The notes under the pieces: model-generated
The model's database searches: none
Seen by the model: the letters and a program-made list of their open reading frames with translations, nothing else
What the model was told of the DNA's origin: nothing
Translations under genes and position numbers: made by a program
Assembly (NCBI GenBank): GCA_035048815.1
Contig: JAUCBN010000062.1
Location: 6,520,001 to 6,584,000 of the forward strand
Length of the DNA stretch: 64,000 nucleotides
Origin: Abelmoschus esculentus
Taxonomy: Eukaryota; Streptophyta; Magnoliopsida; Malvales; Malvaceae
Direction: 5' to 3'
Shown: positions 36,308-48,471 of the stretch, one piece after another
Position numbering within the stretch: position 1 is the stretch's first letter
Layout: the number at the start of each line of letters is the position of its first letter

Positions 36308-36878
36308 CTTTAATTTAGGTTTTCAGATTATTTTTTTATGATTTGGAATAAGTATTTAATCGAACTTTAGAACATTATATTTTGGATTCTATTTTCGTAT
36401 GCATTGTCGATTTTTAATATGTATTGTATACAAAAGTCATAAAGTGATTTAATATTTTTTTATGAATAATTATGATATTTTTGCAATTAATTTAATTTTA
36501 AACCTAAAATTTATTATTTGTGGGAAAAGTTTTCAAATGTAACTTCCTAAATTTGACCTATTTCTTCTAAGTCGGATTTAGGGGGTTACATCTTTATTTT
36601 AGGTTTTCAGATTATTTTTATTTTATGATTTGGAATAATTATGTAATCGGACTTTGGAACATTATATTTTGGATTCCATTTTCGTATGCATTGTTGATTT
36701 TTAATATGTGTTGTATACAAAAATTAGAAAGTGATTTAATATTTTTTTTATGAATAATTATGGTATTTTTTCAATTAATTTAATTTTAAACCTAAAATTT
36801 ATTATCCGAGGGAAAAGTTTTCAAACGTAACTTCCTAAATTCAACCTATTTCTTCTATGTCAGATTTAGGGGGTTACA
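36308..36878 (+). repeat. Tandem copies 2 and 3 of a ~285-bp LTR 3'-end unit
   Basis: Units start at CTTTAATTTAGGTTTTCAG (36308) and CTTTATTTTAGGTTTTCAG (36592). The first unit starts at 33512 and resumes at 36079 after the nested LTR. Each unit ends in GGATTTAGGGGGTTACA, so the LTR terminus itself is repeated three times. Confidence 0.85.
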
Positions 36879-36883
36879 TGGAG

Positions 36884-37302
36884 TGTATTGCAAAATAGTT
36901 TAAAAATGTTTGCCCTTTTAGGATGTCAAATGCAACAACATTTTTTCCCAATCTGGAAAAGGTTAATTCTAATGAAAGGTATATTCAAAGATCCTCAACT
37001 ATTGCGGGGATATACGCAAATGTATAGTTTCTTCTTGAACATCAAACTTTCAAAAGGAACAATCCATTACATAGATGTTACCCCTTTTTACGTGGCTCTC
37101 TTGATCCCACTATCTCATCCTTTCCTATCCTTCCCTCATTTGGTTGTCGATAGCACTTCAAAGTTTGACGCTCCTTGAATCAAGGTTAACCTTTAGGTAG
37201 AATAAGGTATGGAGACCATCTCATTTAACTTGTACATCCTTGAATGATCAGAATGGTCTTTGGAGACTTGTAAGTCCTAAATCTATGATCGTTATGAAGG
37301 TA

Positions 37303-37347
<45 letters not shown>

Positions 37348-38316
37348 GTTGTTGTTGTTGTTATTGTTGTTGTTGTTGTTGTTCTCTAGAAAGTAACTCA
37401 TCACAGTCATTTGTCTCAAAGATACTGATGTCGAAAACAATAATACCCTAAATTACTCGGTATAGTCATGATTTAAAAATATTATTATCACTCATGAAGC
37501 TAAGGTCTTTCCTTATTGCTTCAGCGGAGTGCCCCGTGATTACTACACTTTTATCTGGATATGCCTATTACCAAGATCCAAACATTGGAATGTTTTTTAT
37601 ACAAATATTCCTTATTTTCTTTCTTTGTTTCTCCCTCTCTCGCTGACATGTCCTAGGTTCTAATTGCCACTTTTAATGTTTTCCTGACCTTCATATTTAA
37701 TCAACTTGACCTCATCTCGCTCTTCTAGTAAGGGGAATGTCATTCATCGTCTCATTCGAGAAAGTCCTGAGAATGTCTTTAGGGGTGGGATTTTAGGCCG
37801 ACTCTCGCCTCAAGGATCTTGAACAACAAATGCCTGAGAATGATTTTTCCTGAAAAGAGAGTGTTGATTATCTATTCACCCGTATTGCTCCTATGTTGAC
37901 CTAAGTAGACTAGCAGAGACTCACATTTATGGTATACCCACAATATTCAGTTTCCTCTAGATATAAGAATCTCAGAGTCAGTCTTTGGCCTAGTATGTAA
38001 TGATATGTAATGTTTACGTTTAAAAATGTCTTTGTGCATGTAGGATAGCAAAGGCTATCCTTTAGAATGAATTAAATGCTTGAAGAATCAATGAAAGTAA
38101 ATTATTTGCTTAATTAAATAAGCTTTATTTAGAAAATTACCATTTACAAAATATCTTTACTACTTTTCATGCTAAAAGTAATAAATTAGAACTCTTTTTT
38201 GAAAACATAGATGCATGAAACTTTTCATTTCGGTGTTCATCTAAAAAGTCAAAACCTCCTCAAACTCATCACTGTCACCAATCCTTAAACCTCAATCTAA
38301 CGAATTCGATCAAACC
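36884..38316. other. Internal region of the LTR element, no recognisable gene
   Basis: Mixed sequence with short frames but no product I can identify. It contains the microsatellite at 37302-37383. Confidence 0.35.
37302..37383. repeat. Compound ATT/GTT microsatellite
   Basis: About fifteen ATT units run into about twelve GTT units with one ATT interruption. On the minus strand this gives an artificial run of asparagine codons, not evidence for a gene. Confidence 0.95.
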
Positions 38317-38682
38317 TTAGAACTTGTTCATCAGGTCTCCACATTCCTCAATCGTATGGCCTATACCTCCCAAATGGTAGTCACATATTGTATTGACATT
38401 GTAGCCAGCTGGATATGTAGACCCTTTCGGCTTGGACTGAATTGGGGTCAACATCTCTCTATCGATAAGAATCGAGAGCAACTCGTTGTATGTCATTGGA
38501 ATAGGACAAAATACATTTATAGGTTGAATGTACCGTTGAGTGTGGTCGTGAGGATGACCATGGGTATAATTAAATGTGTGAGTGACTGCCTTTTGAACAT
38601 GAGCCACTTCTTCGTTTTGAGGGGCTGCGCTATATGGATTCTTGATTCCCTCCTTTAATTGCATCCTTAATGTGTTCTTCAA
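38317..38682 (-). pseudogene. Gag-like relic of a Ty3/gypsy element
   Basis: The 121-residue frame contains PIPMTYNELLSILID followed by a C-x2-(Y)H zinc-knuckle-like segment CDYHLGGIGHTIEECGDL. This combination is typical of the region between gag and protease in a group of plant Ty3/gypsy elements (Tat-like, by general resemblance). It starts within a longer decayed frame, and neither the N-terminal gag domain nor a protease is recognisable next to it. It sets the minus orientation of the 28130-40620 element. Confidence 0.6.
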
Positions 38683-40105
38683 TTATAACCAGGTCTGAGA
38701 AGTTGACAGTAAGGTGATGTACCAAGCGATCATGATATGCAAATTGTTAAAATAATGCTCGAATGGGTAAATACATGTATGAAGCGAATGTTATGATGCA
38801 AAGATGCATAAAAATGAAGGTATTAATTATGGTGTGGGACATAATGTACTCTGCCTTCTTATTTTCGTTCTTGAATTTGGATGACATTCTCCCTTCATTG
38901 ACAGATTAGAAAGATTGATCGAGTTCCTTTTTAGTTTGGCATGTAATATCTGATTTTTAATCGAACCCTAGATGGTGGCATGATACCCACTTCGTTATTA
39001 TACTCTTGCGGTTTTATGTTACATTATTCACTTGTGTTTCGATTTCTCGGTAGTGGTTCCTTCTTGAGAATACTTTATCTAAAATTTGGCATCATTCTCG
39101 GTAATCCTAAAAAATGACCTCTAATTTAGAAAAGTAGATTCGTATCGTTCCAATATCTTGTTCTACTTTTGGTTCAAAAAAAACATAACCTTTTCCATAA
39201 TCTGGGAGATTCGACCAAATTTTCCTTTCAATTTTGCACTATACATTTAGTGCGAACCCAAACTCTGGATGAAGTACAAGTTTTGTATCTCTAATAGCCT
39301 CTTCTGTTGTTAGGCTCTTGTAGTTCTCTATTACATCTCTCATGTCTGTTTAAGTTCCCAGTAGTTGGTTTGTTATAGACTCGGATAAAATGTATGGTGG
39401 CTACCTGCTCTCGGTAGAGTATCGTTTTGGACTCCTTCATCAATCTAAAATCAACATCTTTGATCGGTTTTTAACGACGGGGTTGAGGTTTTTAGATACA
39501 TCTCTTCCATGGTCAAGGTTTCCTTTTTAGGATGAACCACTCGAATTAATACATCTTAATGCGATGCAAGATGCAATAATGTATTCAATAAAAGGAAAAA
39601 AACGAGTTAGTAACGAGCAAAATATAATAAATGCAAATAATATATTGCGTAAAATTAGATTTAGTAGGATAAAAAGAGAAGAGAAACCCTTGACATCTCG
39701 TCTAGTTCACCTAGGGTATCTGCATGGCTCTAATGAGGTAGTTATTCTAGTTCTTTAAATAAAGTGTTGGTGCTAAAAGGGGACTCGAATTATTCAAGTT
39801 GTCCTCTAGTAAGAGTAGCAAGGCCCTCGATCATCACCCATTTTAGACTCATTTCAAACGATTTTAAATCAGGGGGACCCGTTCTCTTATTCCCATATGA
39901 AAGGACAATACCCAACGAAAGCATATGTTGGTTGAGCCTCGAAGGTACTTCGGCCGAGGCCCATACAGAAGGAAAATACCTCCACGAAAGCATTAACCTT
40001 TTTCTCACTTAAAATGACGGGTTTAGATATCAAATTTTAAATACGAAAAAATAAAGGCACATGTTCATCCAAACATTAATTCAATGATCACTTTATACGA
40101 AAAAA
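38683..40105. other. Internal and 5' region of the LTR element, no recognisable gene
   Basis: No product could be identified on either strand. Overlapping short frames at 39764-40012 and 39790-40008 are not supported by any known motif. Confidence 0.35.
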
Positions 40106-40493
40106 CAATTTTTTAATTACACAAAATATAACATAAATAAAAAAGGGAGAAAATACCTAAGATTTCGAACGACTAATACTGACGAAAACTCTCCAAGATC
40201 TACCACAACCTCTCCAAAATATTAAACTAGATCGGATCTAAAATAAGACCTCGATTAAACCACCCAAAAATTCAGGCAGAGTTAGAATCTTAAACTAGGA
40301 TCATAGGGACATTTTCCGTCACCCAATTGATTCTCTCCTTTCCATGTAGTCCTTCCTCCCCTTTTTATAAGCATGTAAGGGAAATGAAGGCTAATCCCCA
40401 AACAATGTGGGATTCTTTAAAATCCCATCTTTTTTCGTTTTACTCTTTTTACATAATAATGTTACAATACTACTACTAAAAAATAAGTGATTA
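40106..40493 (-). repeat. Direct repeat B (probable 5' LTR part)
   Basis: Second copy of the 28784-29160 block, with moderate divergence and the same order of shared words (ATTAAACTAGATCGGATC, ACTACTACTAAAAAATAAG). Confidence 0.65.
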
Positions 40494-42192
40494 AATTAAC
40501 CACATAATAAATATTTAAGTATACTTTTACTAGGTGAATGAATATTATAAGTTAAGCTCAAGTCAAATTTTCGGTTTGAAAGTGGGAGTTTAGGTCTTAT
40601 TTTTGACATCTTTGGCTGTCATGCTTTTGTTTCTTGTATATTTAAGGGTATCAAAAGTCTTTAAACTTCTTTTAACGTTCAATGATCGCCTGTCAAGAAT
40701 TTCAATTATGATCCATTTCGTTTTTTATCAACCATCGTAATTTGAAGATCCTCCAAGCAATGACGACTTGATGATACTCTCGTTGTATTTTTACACACGT
40801 TTCATCTTTCAATGACTCCAAAACGATTTACAGTTGATGAATGATTATTCTAATTTTTTTCTTTAATTGAATATTTTTGTTGATATATAGATCTGCTTGG
40901 GTTTTCTCCCTTGTTTTGTTCATTTATGTTATTGTTTTTATTTTTGTCCGCAAGAATGTTCTTCTTACTTTGTTGTTGCACTTTATGTCGTTTTGAGTCA
41001 TCTTTTTGCTCTTCTTATATTTTTGCTTTAATGAATTTGATAAATAAAAGTAACACAAATTTATCCCACTTCAAGGGTTACCTATTCACTATGAGCAGCG
41101 GAGGTACAAGTTTGATCTATGCTAGTCTCTTCAACATTGAATTGTTTTACTTTTATCTTTTTAGAAGATAACGATATGTATTATCATCATATTGAAAAAT
41201 AAAATTTATTAAATTATTTTTATTTAAAATAATTTTGGATCAAAAATAAATTTAGAAATGATAGTGGAGCGAGTATGGTGAATTTGAGATTATCTCAATC
41301 TTAATTTGATTTGAATCTAATATATGATTTTACTTGACATAATAAAAGCATAATTTGATCTAAACTTTTAATAAAAAAATTTTAAACCTAAATTTCCAAG
41401 AAAAAATAATAAAAATATTAAATATCATATATAAATATATAATAAATATATAAATATATCAAATTGGGTTATTTTCATTCTAAATCCAAACTCTCCCCGC
41501 CCTAAACTTAATTTTATTTAAAAAATTCACTCTTATCTGATCAAAATAGTACCCAACGATAACAAGTTATTTTATTATTCCTAACTAAATTTATATAATA
41601 TGTAAAATTTAAAGACAAACTATCATAATATATTATGTCATCATTTTATTAAGTCTTGTAAATATACAATCGAATACGTTATGTATTCCTTGGATAAAAT
41701 CTTGAAAAAAAAAATAAGTGCATGATAAATCAAATCTCAGTTATTAGCGAATGAAAGCAATGCAAAAGCCACTAAGCCAACTGATATGATTAAAGACGAG
41801 CATTGTTAATCGTAAAACCGAAAATCAATTTTTATAGAGGTTTTTGTACGATTTATGGTTTATAAGTTCATAAACCATGGTTATTCAAATTAAACTGAAT
41901 TTGATTTTTTAATTAATTTATAATTAATTTAGATAATAATATGTGTTTTATACTCAAAATATTGTAGGTAGATTTTTAATTATTATTTTCTTCTCAAAAA
42001 TAAGTTTTTAATAAATATTTCTAAAAAAAATCTTAAAACTTTATCTTTTAATTTTTAAAAGCCATAAAATAAAACTACTTTGTCAAAATAAAATATAAAA
42101 TTTTAAAAATTAATGTTATACGAAAAAATCAAAAACCCAAGTTAATCGAAACTAAAATCGATGGTTACTAAAATAACATACCGAATTAAACA
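40494..42192. other. AT-rich stretch without recognisable gene
   Basis: No supported gene. The segment 41786-42192 has AACCGA/TCGGTT-type words that hint at another hAT-like MITE, but I could not fix its ends. AAACA at 42188-42192 should be the target duplication of the LTR that starts at 42193. Confidence 0.35.
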
Positions 42193-42867
42193 TGTAACCC
42201 CCTTGAGCCCTGTCTAGAAGAAACCCGACTTGAACCAGCTACACGGGAAATACCGATACAAATCTGCGAAGACTCACACCGATAAACAACTCTAATTTTT
42301 ATTTTATCTTCTCTAGAGGATTTAAGGTCCTATATGTGCATGCTTTCTACTAAGGGCCATGCATTCAAAATGGAAAACAAAATAAGCATCGATCGCACAA
42401 AACATGGGAAAAGGACCAAAATATAAATTTCTAATAATTTAGGGACCAAACACAAAATTGATGTTATCATTTTTCAATTAAGTCCTTTACATGCTTGCAT
42501 ATCAAATTTCATCTCAAAATAATGTGTACTACTCATTTAATTACATTCACAAGATTCATAGATTGAATTGCAAAGAATCCAAAACTCAATTCAAGCTTAT
42601 AACTAACTTACCATACGTCGATATTGATACGACAAAGGACTTGTATCGATACATTTTGACACTTCCTAAATTGGTATCGATAATCAAAGTCACCATTTCG
42701 ATACCTAAGCCAAAATAAATTACAGTGGTATCGAAACGTGGGGTTATGGTATCGATACACCTAGCCAAAACTCTATAATAGCCCCTATCTCAAGCCCGTG
42801 TATTGAAATAGTTGGTTTGTTTCGATACCCACAACACAGAATGCTTAAACACAAGGCTAATCACAAC
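42193..42867 (-). repeat. Minus-oriented LTR, left part, interrupted by the Athila-like complex
   Basis: The plus strand begins TGTAACCCCCTTGAGCCC, the inverse of the LTR 3' end at 36073. The following 120 bases parallel the inverse of 35950-36060 (GTCTAGAAG, AGCTACAC, CCGATAAACAA). A cluster of GTATCGATAC-like words lies at 42614-42840. The LTR is cut at 42867 by the Athila-like element and resumes after 61103. Confidence 0.55.
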
Positions 42868-44192
42868 TGATAAGTGCTCAAATCACTATCACTTTTTACA
42901 CCTTTTATGGGCATTAATCACTAAATTTACACCCACTCGGACCAATGCATATACTTAATGTGATATATTTAGAAGTTATGCTTATAAAGATGATATTTAT
43001 AGAAAAGACAAGTTTTACTGCATTTTTACATCTGTGCAGGATAAACTATTGCCGCGGCAGCAACATGGCCGAGGCAGGACCTGATGCCGAGGCAGCAACA
43101 GAAAGCAATACTGTAGGCGATTGGAAGAGAAAAATCCAAGTGACGTTTCTGGACATGCAGCACATGGATCGGAGCTGGTGAGCACAAGGAAAAACCCAAG
43201 ACAAGGCCACGCGGGAAAGCCTCTTAGTTGAAATAAACTTGGAAATATTTTTATTTATGTACATGACTTGTTCCATACTCCAAGTTATATTCTACTTAGG
43301 AAAGGTTTGCCCTAGGCCAAGCCTATATAAGACCTAACCGTCTAAGGGAATGAGGAGAACCGATTCTTAGAGAGTTTACCCTAAGACTCAATGTTTTCTT
43401 CCGCTCAAATTATGTTCTAAGCTTTCTTAGGGTTTAGGTGAAGGTTGTTAAGTATTTGTGAGAGGAGATTGTACTTTGTTCTTTGTTTCAATGCAATAAA
43501 ACTATCAAGGTTTGTTTATCCTTTGCCATTCTTCGTTCTTACATTCAAGCTCGGGAGAGAAGTTTGTGAGTAATCTATTTATCTAGACTCGGGAGAGTTA
43601 GATTCACGAAAGGGATAAGTACGGTGTTTCAATCACGAAATACTAACTCAGCCTAGGGATAGGTTAAGAGTTTCAGCGGCTAAAAGAAGAGTGAGATTGG
43701 TTGGTGAGTATAATTGATTCACGCCGGGAGGTATCATCAAGGACTAGTTATCAACAGTGCTTCGACTTAGGGATAAGCGGAGTCATCCAAGGACACTTTG
43801 CCGAACTTTGGTAAAGTCCACCCACGAGCAAGGGATTGCCGCGGCGGACAAGTATCGTCGCTGCCAAGGCAGTAATCTACAGTGCTGCCGAGGCAGTGAT
43901 ATACAATTGCGTTGGACAGAGACAAGTCAATCAAATCCACAATACAACGCAACTGGATCCTGCCTTCTCTCTATTAATCAGATCTCATCCTTATTCTTAG
44001 TTTTCTTTATTTCAATTTATTTAGTTTCATCAAAACCAAATTCACCCGTGTCTTTATTTTATTTTATTTTACAGAGCAAGAAGACGAAGGAGGCATATTA
44101 AGTATACCAATCCCCGATACTCGATTATACTAATCACTTTATTACTTGCGATGTGTCCACTTGCACCAATTGCGCGCTTTTGACACGCAACA
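42868..44192 (+). repeat. Outer element 5' LTR (LTR1), 1325 bp
   Basis: Starts TGATAAGTGCTCAAATCAC and ends TGACACGCAACA. A TATA box (TATATAAG, 43324-43331) and a polyadenylation-type AATAAA near 43495 mark the U3-R boundary and the R region. It matches LTR2 and LTR3 along its whole length. Its 3' third is closer to 60684-61098 than to LTR2 or LTR3 (for example TACAATTGCGTTGGACAGAG). Confidence 0.85.
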
Positions 44193-44198
44193 AGTTTT

Positions 44199-44216
44199 TG
44201 GTGCCGTTGTCGGGGA
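44199..44216 (+). other. Primer-binding site (tRNA-Asp type), two mismatches
   Basis: TGGTGCCGTTGTCGGGGA lies six bases after LTR1 and differs by two C-to-T changes from the intact site at 48387. Confidence 0.75.
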
Positions 44217-44297
44217 TTGGGAACTAAATTTTGTTTTCTTTATTTTCTTGTTTTTTAGTTTTTAATTTTTATTTTACTTTGTTGTTTTTCTTGGTGT

Positions 44298-46956
44298 ATG
44301 ACCAGAGCCAACCCAACCAACCCTTTGTACGAGTTAGACCCAGAGATCGAACGTACACGGCAAAGGTTGAGGAGACAAATCCAAGAAGCTATGGCAGATC
44401 ATCCGGCAGGACAAAACTTACCTGCCGGCAATGGAGGTCTTTCGCCGCCACCAGGGCCGTGGCAGCTCACTGTCAGAGACTTCCTGGAAGAAGATTTAAA
44501 TGGATTAAACCTAGGAGTCGTTACACCGGAGATAGAAGCAGCCCACTTTGAGCTAAAACCTGTCATGTTCAATATGCTTAACACTATTGGACAGTTTGGT
44601 GGGTCTATGACTGAAGATTCCATGCAGCACCTTAAGTCATTCATGGAGATATGCAATTCTTTCAAAATTCAAGGAGTCCATGAAGATGTCTTGAGATTGA
44701 AATTATTCCCCTATTCACTGAGGGATAGGGCCAAAGCTTGGTTAAATAGCATTCCAGCAGGATCTATAGGATCTTAGTGTGAATTATGCCGAGATTTCAT
44801 TACACGTTTTAATCCTACAAATTTATACGATCGAATTTGTAATGAAATAACTTCTTTTCGATAGGCAGATGACGAACCTATGTACGAGGCATGGGAGCGC
44901 TACAGAGAGTTATTTCACAAGTGTCCTTTGCATGGATTTCCCCTATGGACACAAGTCACTATGTTCTATATTGCCACGAATGCCCCGACAAGGATGATGT
45001 TAGATGCCTCGGCAAACGGAACACTCCTTGACAAAGCACCTGAGGAAGCTATTGAGATATTGAACAAACTCGCAAAGAATGATTTTCAATTTCCTACATC
45101 TAGGCGAGGAGGAGTAAGACACCAAGCCACGATGAATGAGTTAGACACATAAAATTCAGTGGCAGCACAATTGGCCTCTCTTATAAAATGGTGCAAAATT
45201 TGCAACTACAACAAAATACCCTTGAGGTTAAGGTGATTGATTCTTTTTGTGATTTATGTGGAGGTAACCACAATTCTTCTGATTGTATGAATCAAGAAGC
45301 TTGCATGTATGTTGGAAACTATAACCGAACCAATGTGATGTCCAACACATACAACCCTTCATGGAAGAGGCATCCAAACCTATCATGGAGTAATCCCAAC
45401 AATGCCTTAAACCCAACCACCCAACCCTTAGGATTCCAAAAACCACTGCAACATCTGCCGCCGCCGCAGGTCCAGCAGCCGATGCCGCAACAGCTAATAC
45501 AGCAACAATCTGTAAGTTCCTTGGAAAATTCTCTGAAAGTATTTATGATGAAAACTGAGTCATACATGGCAGAGAATAGGAACTTCATCAAAAGAACAGA
45601 TGTGTTTATAAATAGGACTGAGATGAGGTTGCTAAACCAAGAGGCAGCAATTAAGGCATTGGAAACTCAGGTTGGGCAGTTTGCTCAAAATATAGACCAC
45701 AAGGAGGACTACCTAGCAATACTTAAGTTGCTAAGGTAATAGGCCATGAACAGTGTAAAGCAATCACTACTAGGAGTGGTCTACTGCTGAAGGAAAATAT
45801 TCCAGCATGCCAAATTCCATCAACAAAACCAGCAAAAGAGGATTTGGATACTGAACAAACTGATCATGATAACACTGCCCCAACAGAGAGCGCAACAGCT
45901 CCTGAACAACAGTCTGCCGAGACAGCAACAATCCCAGTGGTGCCAAGTATTAAGTTCCAAACTAAAGAAACCCTGGATGAGATGAGACCACCACCACCCT
46001 TCCCACAAAGGTTGAAGAAGCAAAAATAGGACCATCAATTCAAGAAATTTCTTGATATTTTAAAGCAAGTCCACATCAACTTACCATTCGTAGAGGCAAT
46101 TGAACAAATGCCTAATTATGCTAAATTCTTGAAAGACATTGTGTCTAAGCGAAAAAGACTATGTGAGTTCGAAACAGTGGCTGCTACCGAAGGATGCATG
46201 GTAATGCTACACAATCGCATGCCACCAAAATTAAAGGATCCTGGATGCTTTATCATACCTTGTGCAATAGGTAATAATTATGAAGGTAAGGCCCTATGCG
46301 ACCTTGGAGCAAGCATCAATCTAATGCCCAAATCTGTCTTTCAAAAGCTTGGAATAGGAAGGGCAAAAACTACAATAGTGATGCTCCAACTTGCGGATCG
46401 ATCTTACGTGCAACTCGAAGGCAAAATCGAGGACATACTGGTAAGAGTTGACAAATTTATTTTTCCCGCTGATTTTCTTGTCCTTGATTGTGAAGCAGAT
46501 GATAATGCACCAATCATCTTGGGGAGACCTTTCCTTGCGACTGGACAAAAATTAATTGATGTGGAAAAAGGAGAGTTGACAATGAGGGTCAATGACCAAC
46601 AAGTCAAACTCAATGCCTTCCACAATTTGAAACGGCATGATGATGCAGAAGAGTGCAAAGTCCTTCACAGTACAGATGCAAGCATAAAGATATCCGGTTT
46701 CAACAGCCACTGCCTGGTCAGTATGCTCGGCAGGAAAATGGAAATACTTTATGGCAGAATATTTGGCAGGAAGAGTAAGGCAGATGTGAAGGATACCAAC
46801 AGGACAATATATTGTCTAGTTATAAAGGGTGCAGTACAGATCATGAAAAACAAAGATGGACATGAAGCCAATAGTCACCATTTGAAGAATCACTTTGGCC
46901 GGAAAGAGAGAATCATCTTGAGAGATGCATTTGCATGCACTCCACCAGTAACATGA
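44298..46956 (+). pseudogene. Outer gag-protease gene, broken
   Basis: The start ATG at 44298 follows the primer-binding site by 80 bases. The product is Athila-type gag: core motif SLRDRAKAWLNSIPAGSI near residues 140-158, the knuckle C-x2-C-x3-H-x4-C (CDLCGGNHNSSDC), and a glutamine/proline-rich stretch. A retropepsin follows with active-site segment CDLGASINLMP (Asp at 46300-46302), a QLADRS strand and ILGRPFLATG. Breaks: TAG at 44775 (a Trp position), TAG at 44862 (a Gln position), TAA at 45150, a 1-base loss near 45187, an 8-base loss near 45693, and TAG at 46027. The protease part (46108-46956) is open. The gene ends before the spacer that holds the nested element. Confidence 0.85.
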
Positions 46957-47054
46957 TCTATCACCTTTCTTTTTATTACATTAGGATTAGTTTAGTTATA
47001 TTTATAATTTTTGCTTTTGCTTTAATTATTTTTCTAGTTTGACTTAAATTTTTT
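46957..47054 (+). other. Outer spacer, left part, ending at the nested insertion
   Basis: The T-rich sequence ATTAGGATTAGTTTAGTTAT parallels 51033-51055 in the nested element. It ends in TTTTT (47050-47054), the target duplication of the nested element; the other half of the spacer resumes at 55276. There is no pol sequence between gag-protease and this spacer. Confidence 0.75.
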
Positions 47055-48380
47055 TGATAAGTGCTCAACTCACTATCACTTTTTACACCTTTTGCTGGCA
47101 TTAATCACCGAATTTACACCCACTTGAACTAATGCATACACTTAATGTGATATATTTATAAGTCATGCTTATAAAAATAATATTTACAGAAAAGGCACGT
47201 TTTACTGCATTTTCATATCTGTGCAGGAGAACCAGTGCCGCGACAACGACAAGGCCGAGGCAGGACCTAATGCCGAGGTAGCAAATGAGAGCTAGGAAGC
47301 AAGACTGTAAGCGATTGGAAGACAAAAATCCAAGGGACGTTTCTGGACATAAAGCCCATGGATCGGAGCTGGCTAGCATGAGGAAAAGCCCAAGACAAGG
47401 CCACGCGGGAAAACCCCTTAGCCGAATTAAACTTGGAAATATTTTAATTATGTACATGACTTGTTCCCTACTCCAAGTTGTATTCTACTTAGGAAAGGTT
47501 TGCCCTAGGTCTAGTCTATATAAAGACCTAGCCATCTAATGTAATATACACGGAATACCTAGAGGGAAAGAGCCGACTCATAACTTGTTTTCTTTCTCTC
47601 AATCATGTTCTAAGCTCTCTTAGGGTTTAGGTGAAGGTTGTTTAGTATATGTTAGAGGAGATTGTACTTTGTCTTTGTTTCAATGCAATAAAATTATCAA
47701 GGTTTGCTTATCCTTTGTTATTCCTTGTTCTTGCATTCAAGCCCGGGAGGGAAGTTTGTGAGTAATCCATTTATCTAGACTCGGGAGAGTTAGATTCACG
47801 AAAGGGGTAAGTACGGTGTTTCAATCGCGAAATACTAACTCGGCCTAGGGATAGGTTAAGAGTTTCAGCGGCTAAAAGAAGTGTGAGATTGGTTGGTGAG
47901 TATAATTGGTTCACGCCGGGAGGTATCATCAAGGACTAGTCATCAACAACACTCTGACTTAGGGCTAAGCGGAGTCATTCAAGGACACTTTGCCGAACTT
48001 TGGTAAAGTGTACCCACGAGCAAGGGATTGCCGCGGCGGACAGTATCGTCGTTGCCAAGGCAGTAAACTGTAGTGCTGCCGAGGTAGTGATATACGATTG
48101 CTTTGAGCAGAGACAAGTCAATCAAATCCACAATACAACGCACCTGGATCCTGACCCATCTCTCTTTAATATTCAATCTCTTTACTTTTCTTAGTTATTT
48201 TAGTTTAGCTAAACCAAACTCAATCACTTGTGTTTTATTTTACTTCTTTCTACAGAACAAGAAGACGAAGAAGACATTAAGTCTACCAGTCCCTGTGGAG
48301 ACGATAATCCGATAAATGCTTATCACTTATTACTTTCGATGTGTCCACTTGCACTAAACGCGCACTTTTGACACGCGACA
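47055..48380 (+). repeat. Nested element 5' LTR (LTR2), 1326 bp
   Basis: TGATAAGTGCTCAAC to ACACGCGACA. TATA box TATATAAAG at 47517-47525; AATAAA at 47687-47692. It is nearly the same as LTR3, with most differences being C/T or G/A changes concentrated in the first 300 bases. Confidence 0.9.
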
Positions 48381-48386
48381 AGTTTT

Positions 48387-48404
48387 TGGCGCCGTTGCCG
48401 GGGA
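48387..48404 (+). other. Primer-binding site (tRNA-Asp type), intact
   Basis: TGGCGCCGTTGCCGGGGA is the full 18-nt complement of the 3' end of plant tRNA-Asp, six bases after LTR2. Athila-type elements commonly use this primer. Confidence 0.85.
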
Positions 48405-48471
48405 CTGGCAACTAAATTTTGTTTTCTTTATTTTCTTGTTTTTTTTATTTTACTTTTGTTATTTTTGGTGT

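Larger units (their letters stand above)
31547..36878 (+). mobile_element. Solo LTR of a Ty3/gypsy element, containing a second solo LTR
   Basis: The LTR begins TGTAACACCCC at 31547 and ends GGGGGTTACA at 36878. It is flanked by a perfect 5-bp duplication TGGAG at 31542-31546 and 36879-36883. Without the nested insertion (33568-36073 plus 5 bp) it is about 2.82 kb. The 3' end is present three times as a tandem repeat of about 285 bp. No internal region or second LTR is seen, consistent with LTR-LTR recombination after insertion. Confidence 0.8.
28130..40620 (-). mobile_element. Degenerate gypsy-type LTR element, minus strand, split by nested solo LTRs
   Basis: A block of about 380 bp at 28784-29160 is repeated in the same orientation at 40106-40493, as expected for parts of two LTRs. 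A gag-like relic lies on the minus strand at 38317-38682. No pol is recognisable. The span is interrupted by the solo LTR at 31547-36878. Outer boundaries are guesses: sequence outside the 380-bp blocks does not match between the two sides, so the LTRs are truncated or much diverged. Confidence 0.4.

Noticed and set aside
37225..37440. Minus-strand frame with a long asparagine run
   Set aside because: It is the ATT/GTT microsatellite read in one frame; there is no other protein feature.
39764..40012. Overlapping frames on both strands near the right LTR part
   Set aside because: No recognisable domain, and both lie in sequence that is probably LTR or leader of a degraded element.
28900..41200. 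CRISPR-like reading of the spaced repeat array
   Set aside because: Motifs are degenerate, spacers are irregular and the sequence is clearly plant transposon-rich DNA.
44399..44665. Minus-strand frame opposite outer gag (and its counterparts at 48573-48839, 45319-45591 and 50557-50817)
   Set aside because: Shadows of the gag-protease gene: the same antisense frame appears wherever gag is conserved, with no independent start context or motif.
47101..47457. Frames inside the LTRs (47101-47457 minus, 53994-54350 minus, 54025-54432 plus, 60281-60637 plus)
   Set aside because: They recur because the LTRs are copies. They overlap the expected U3 and R regions, lack known domains and are differently broken in each copy.
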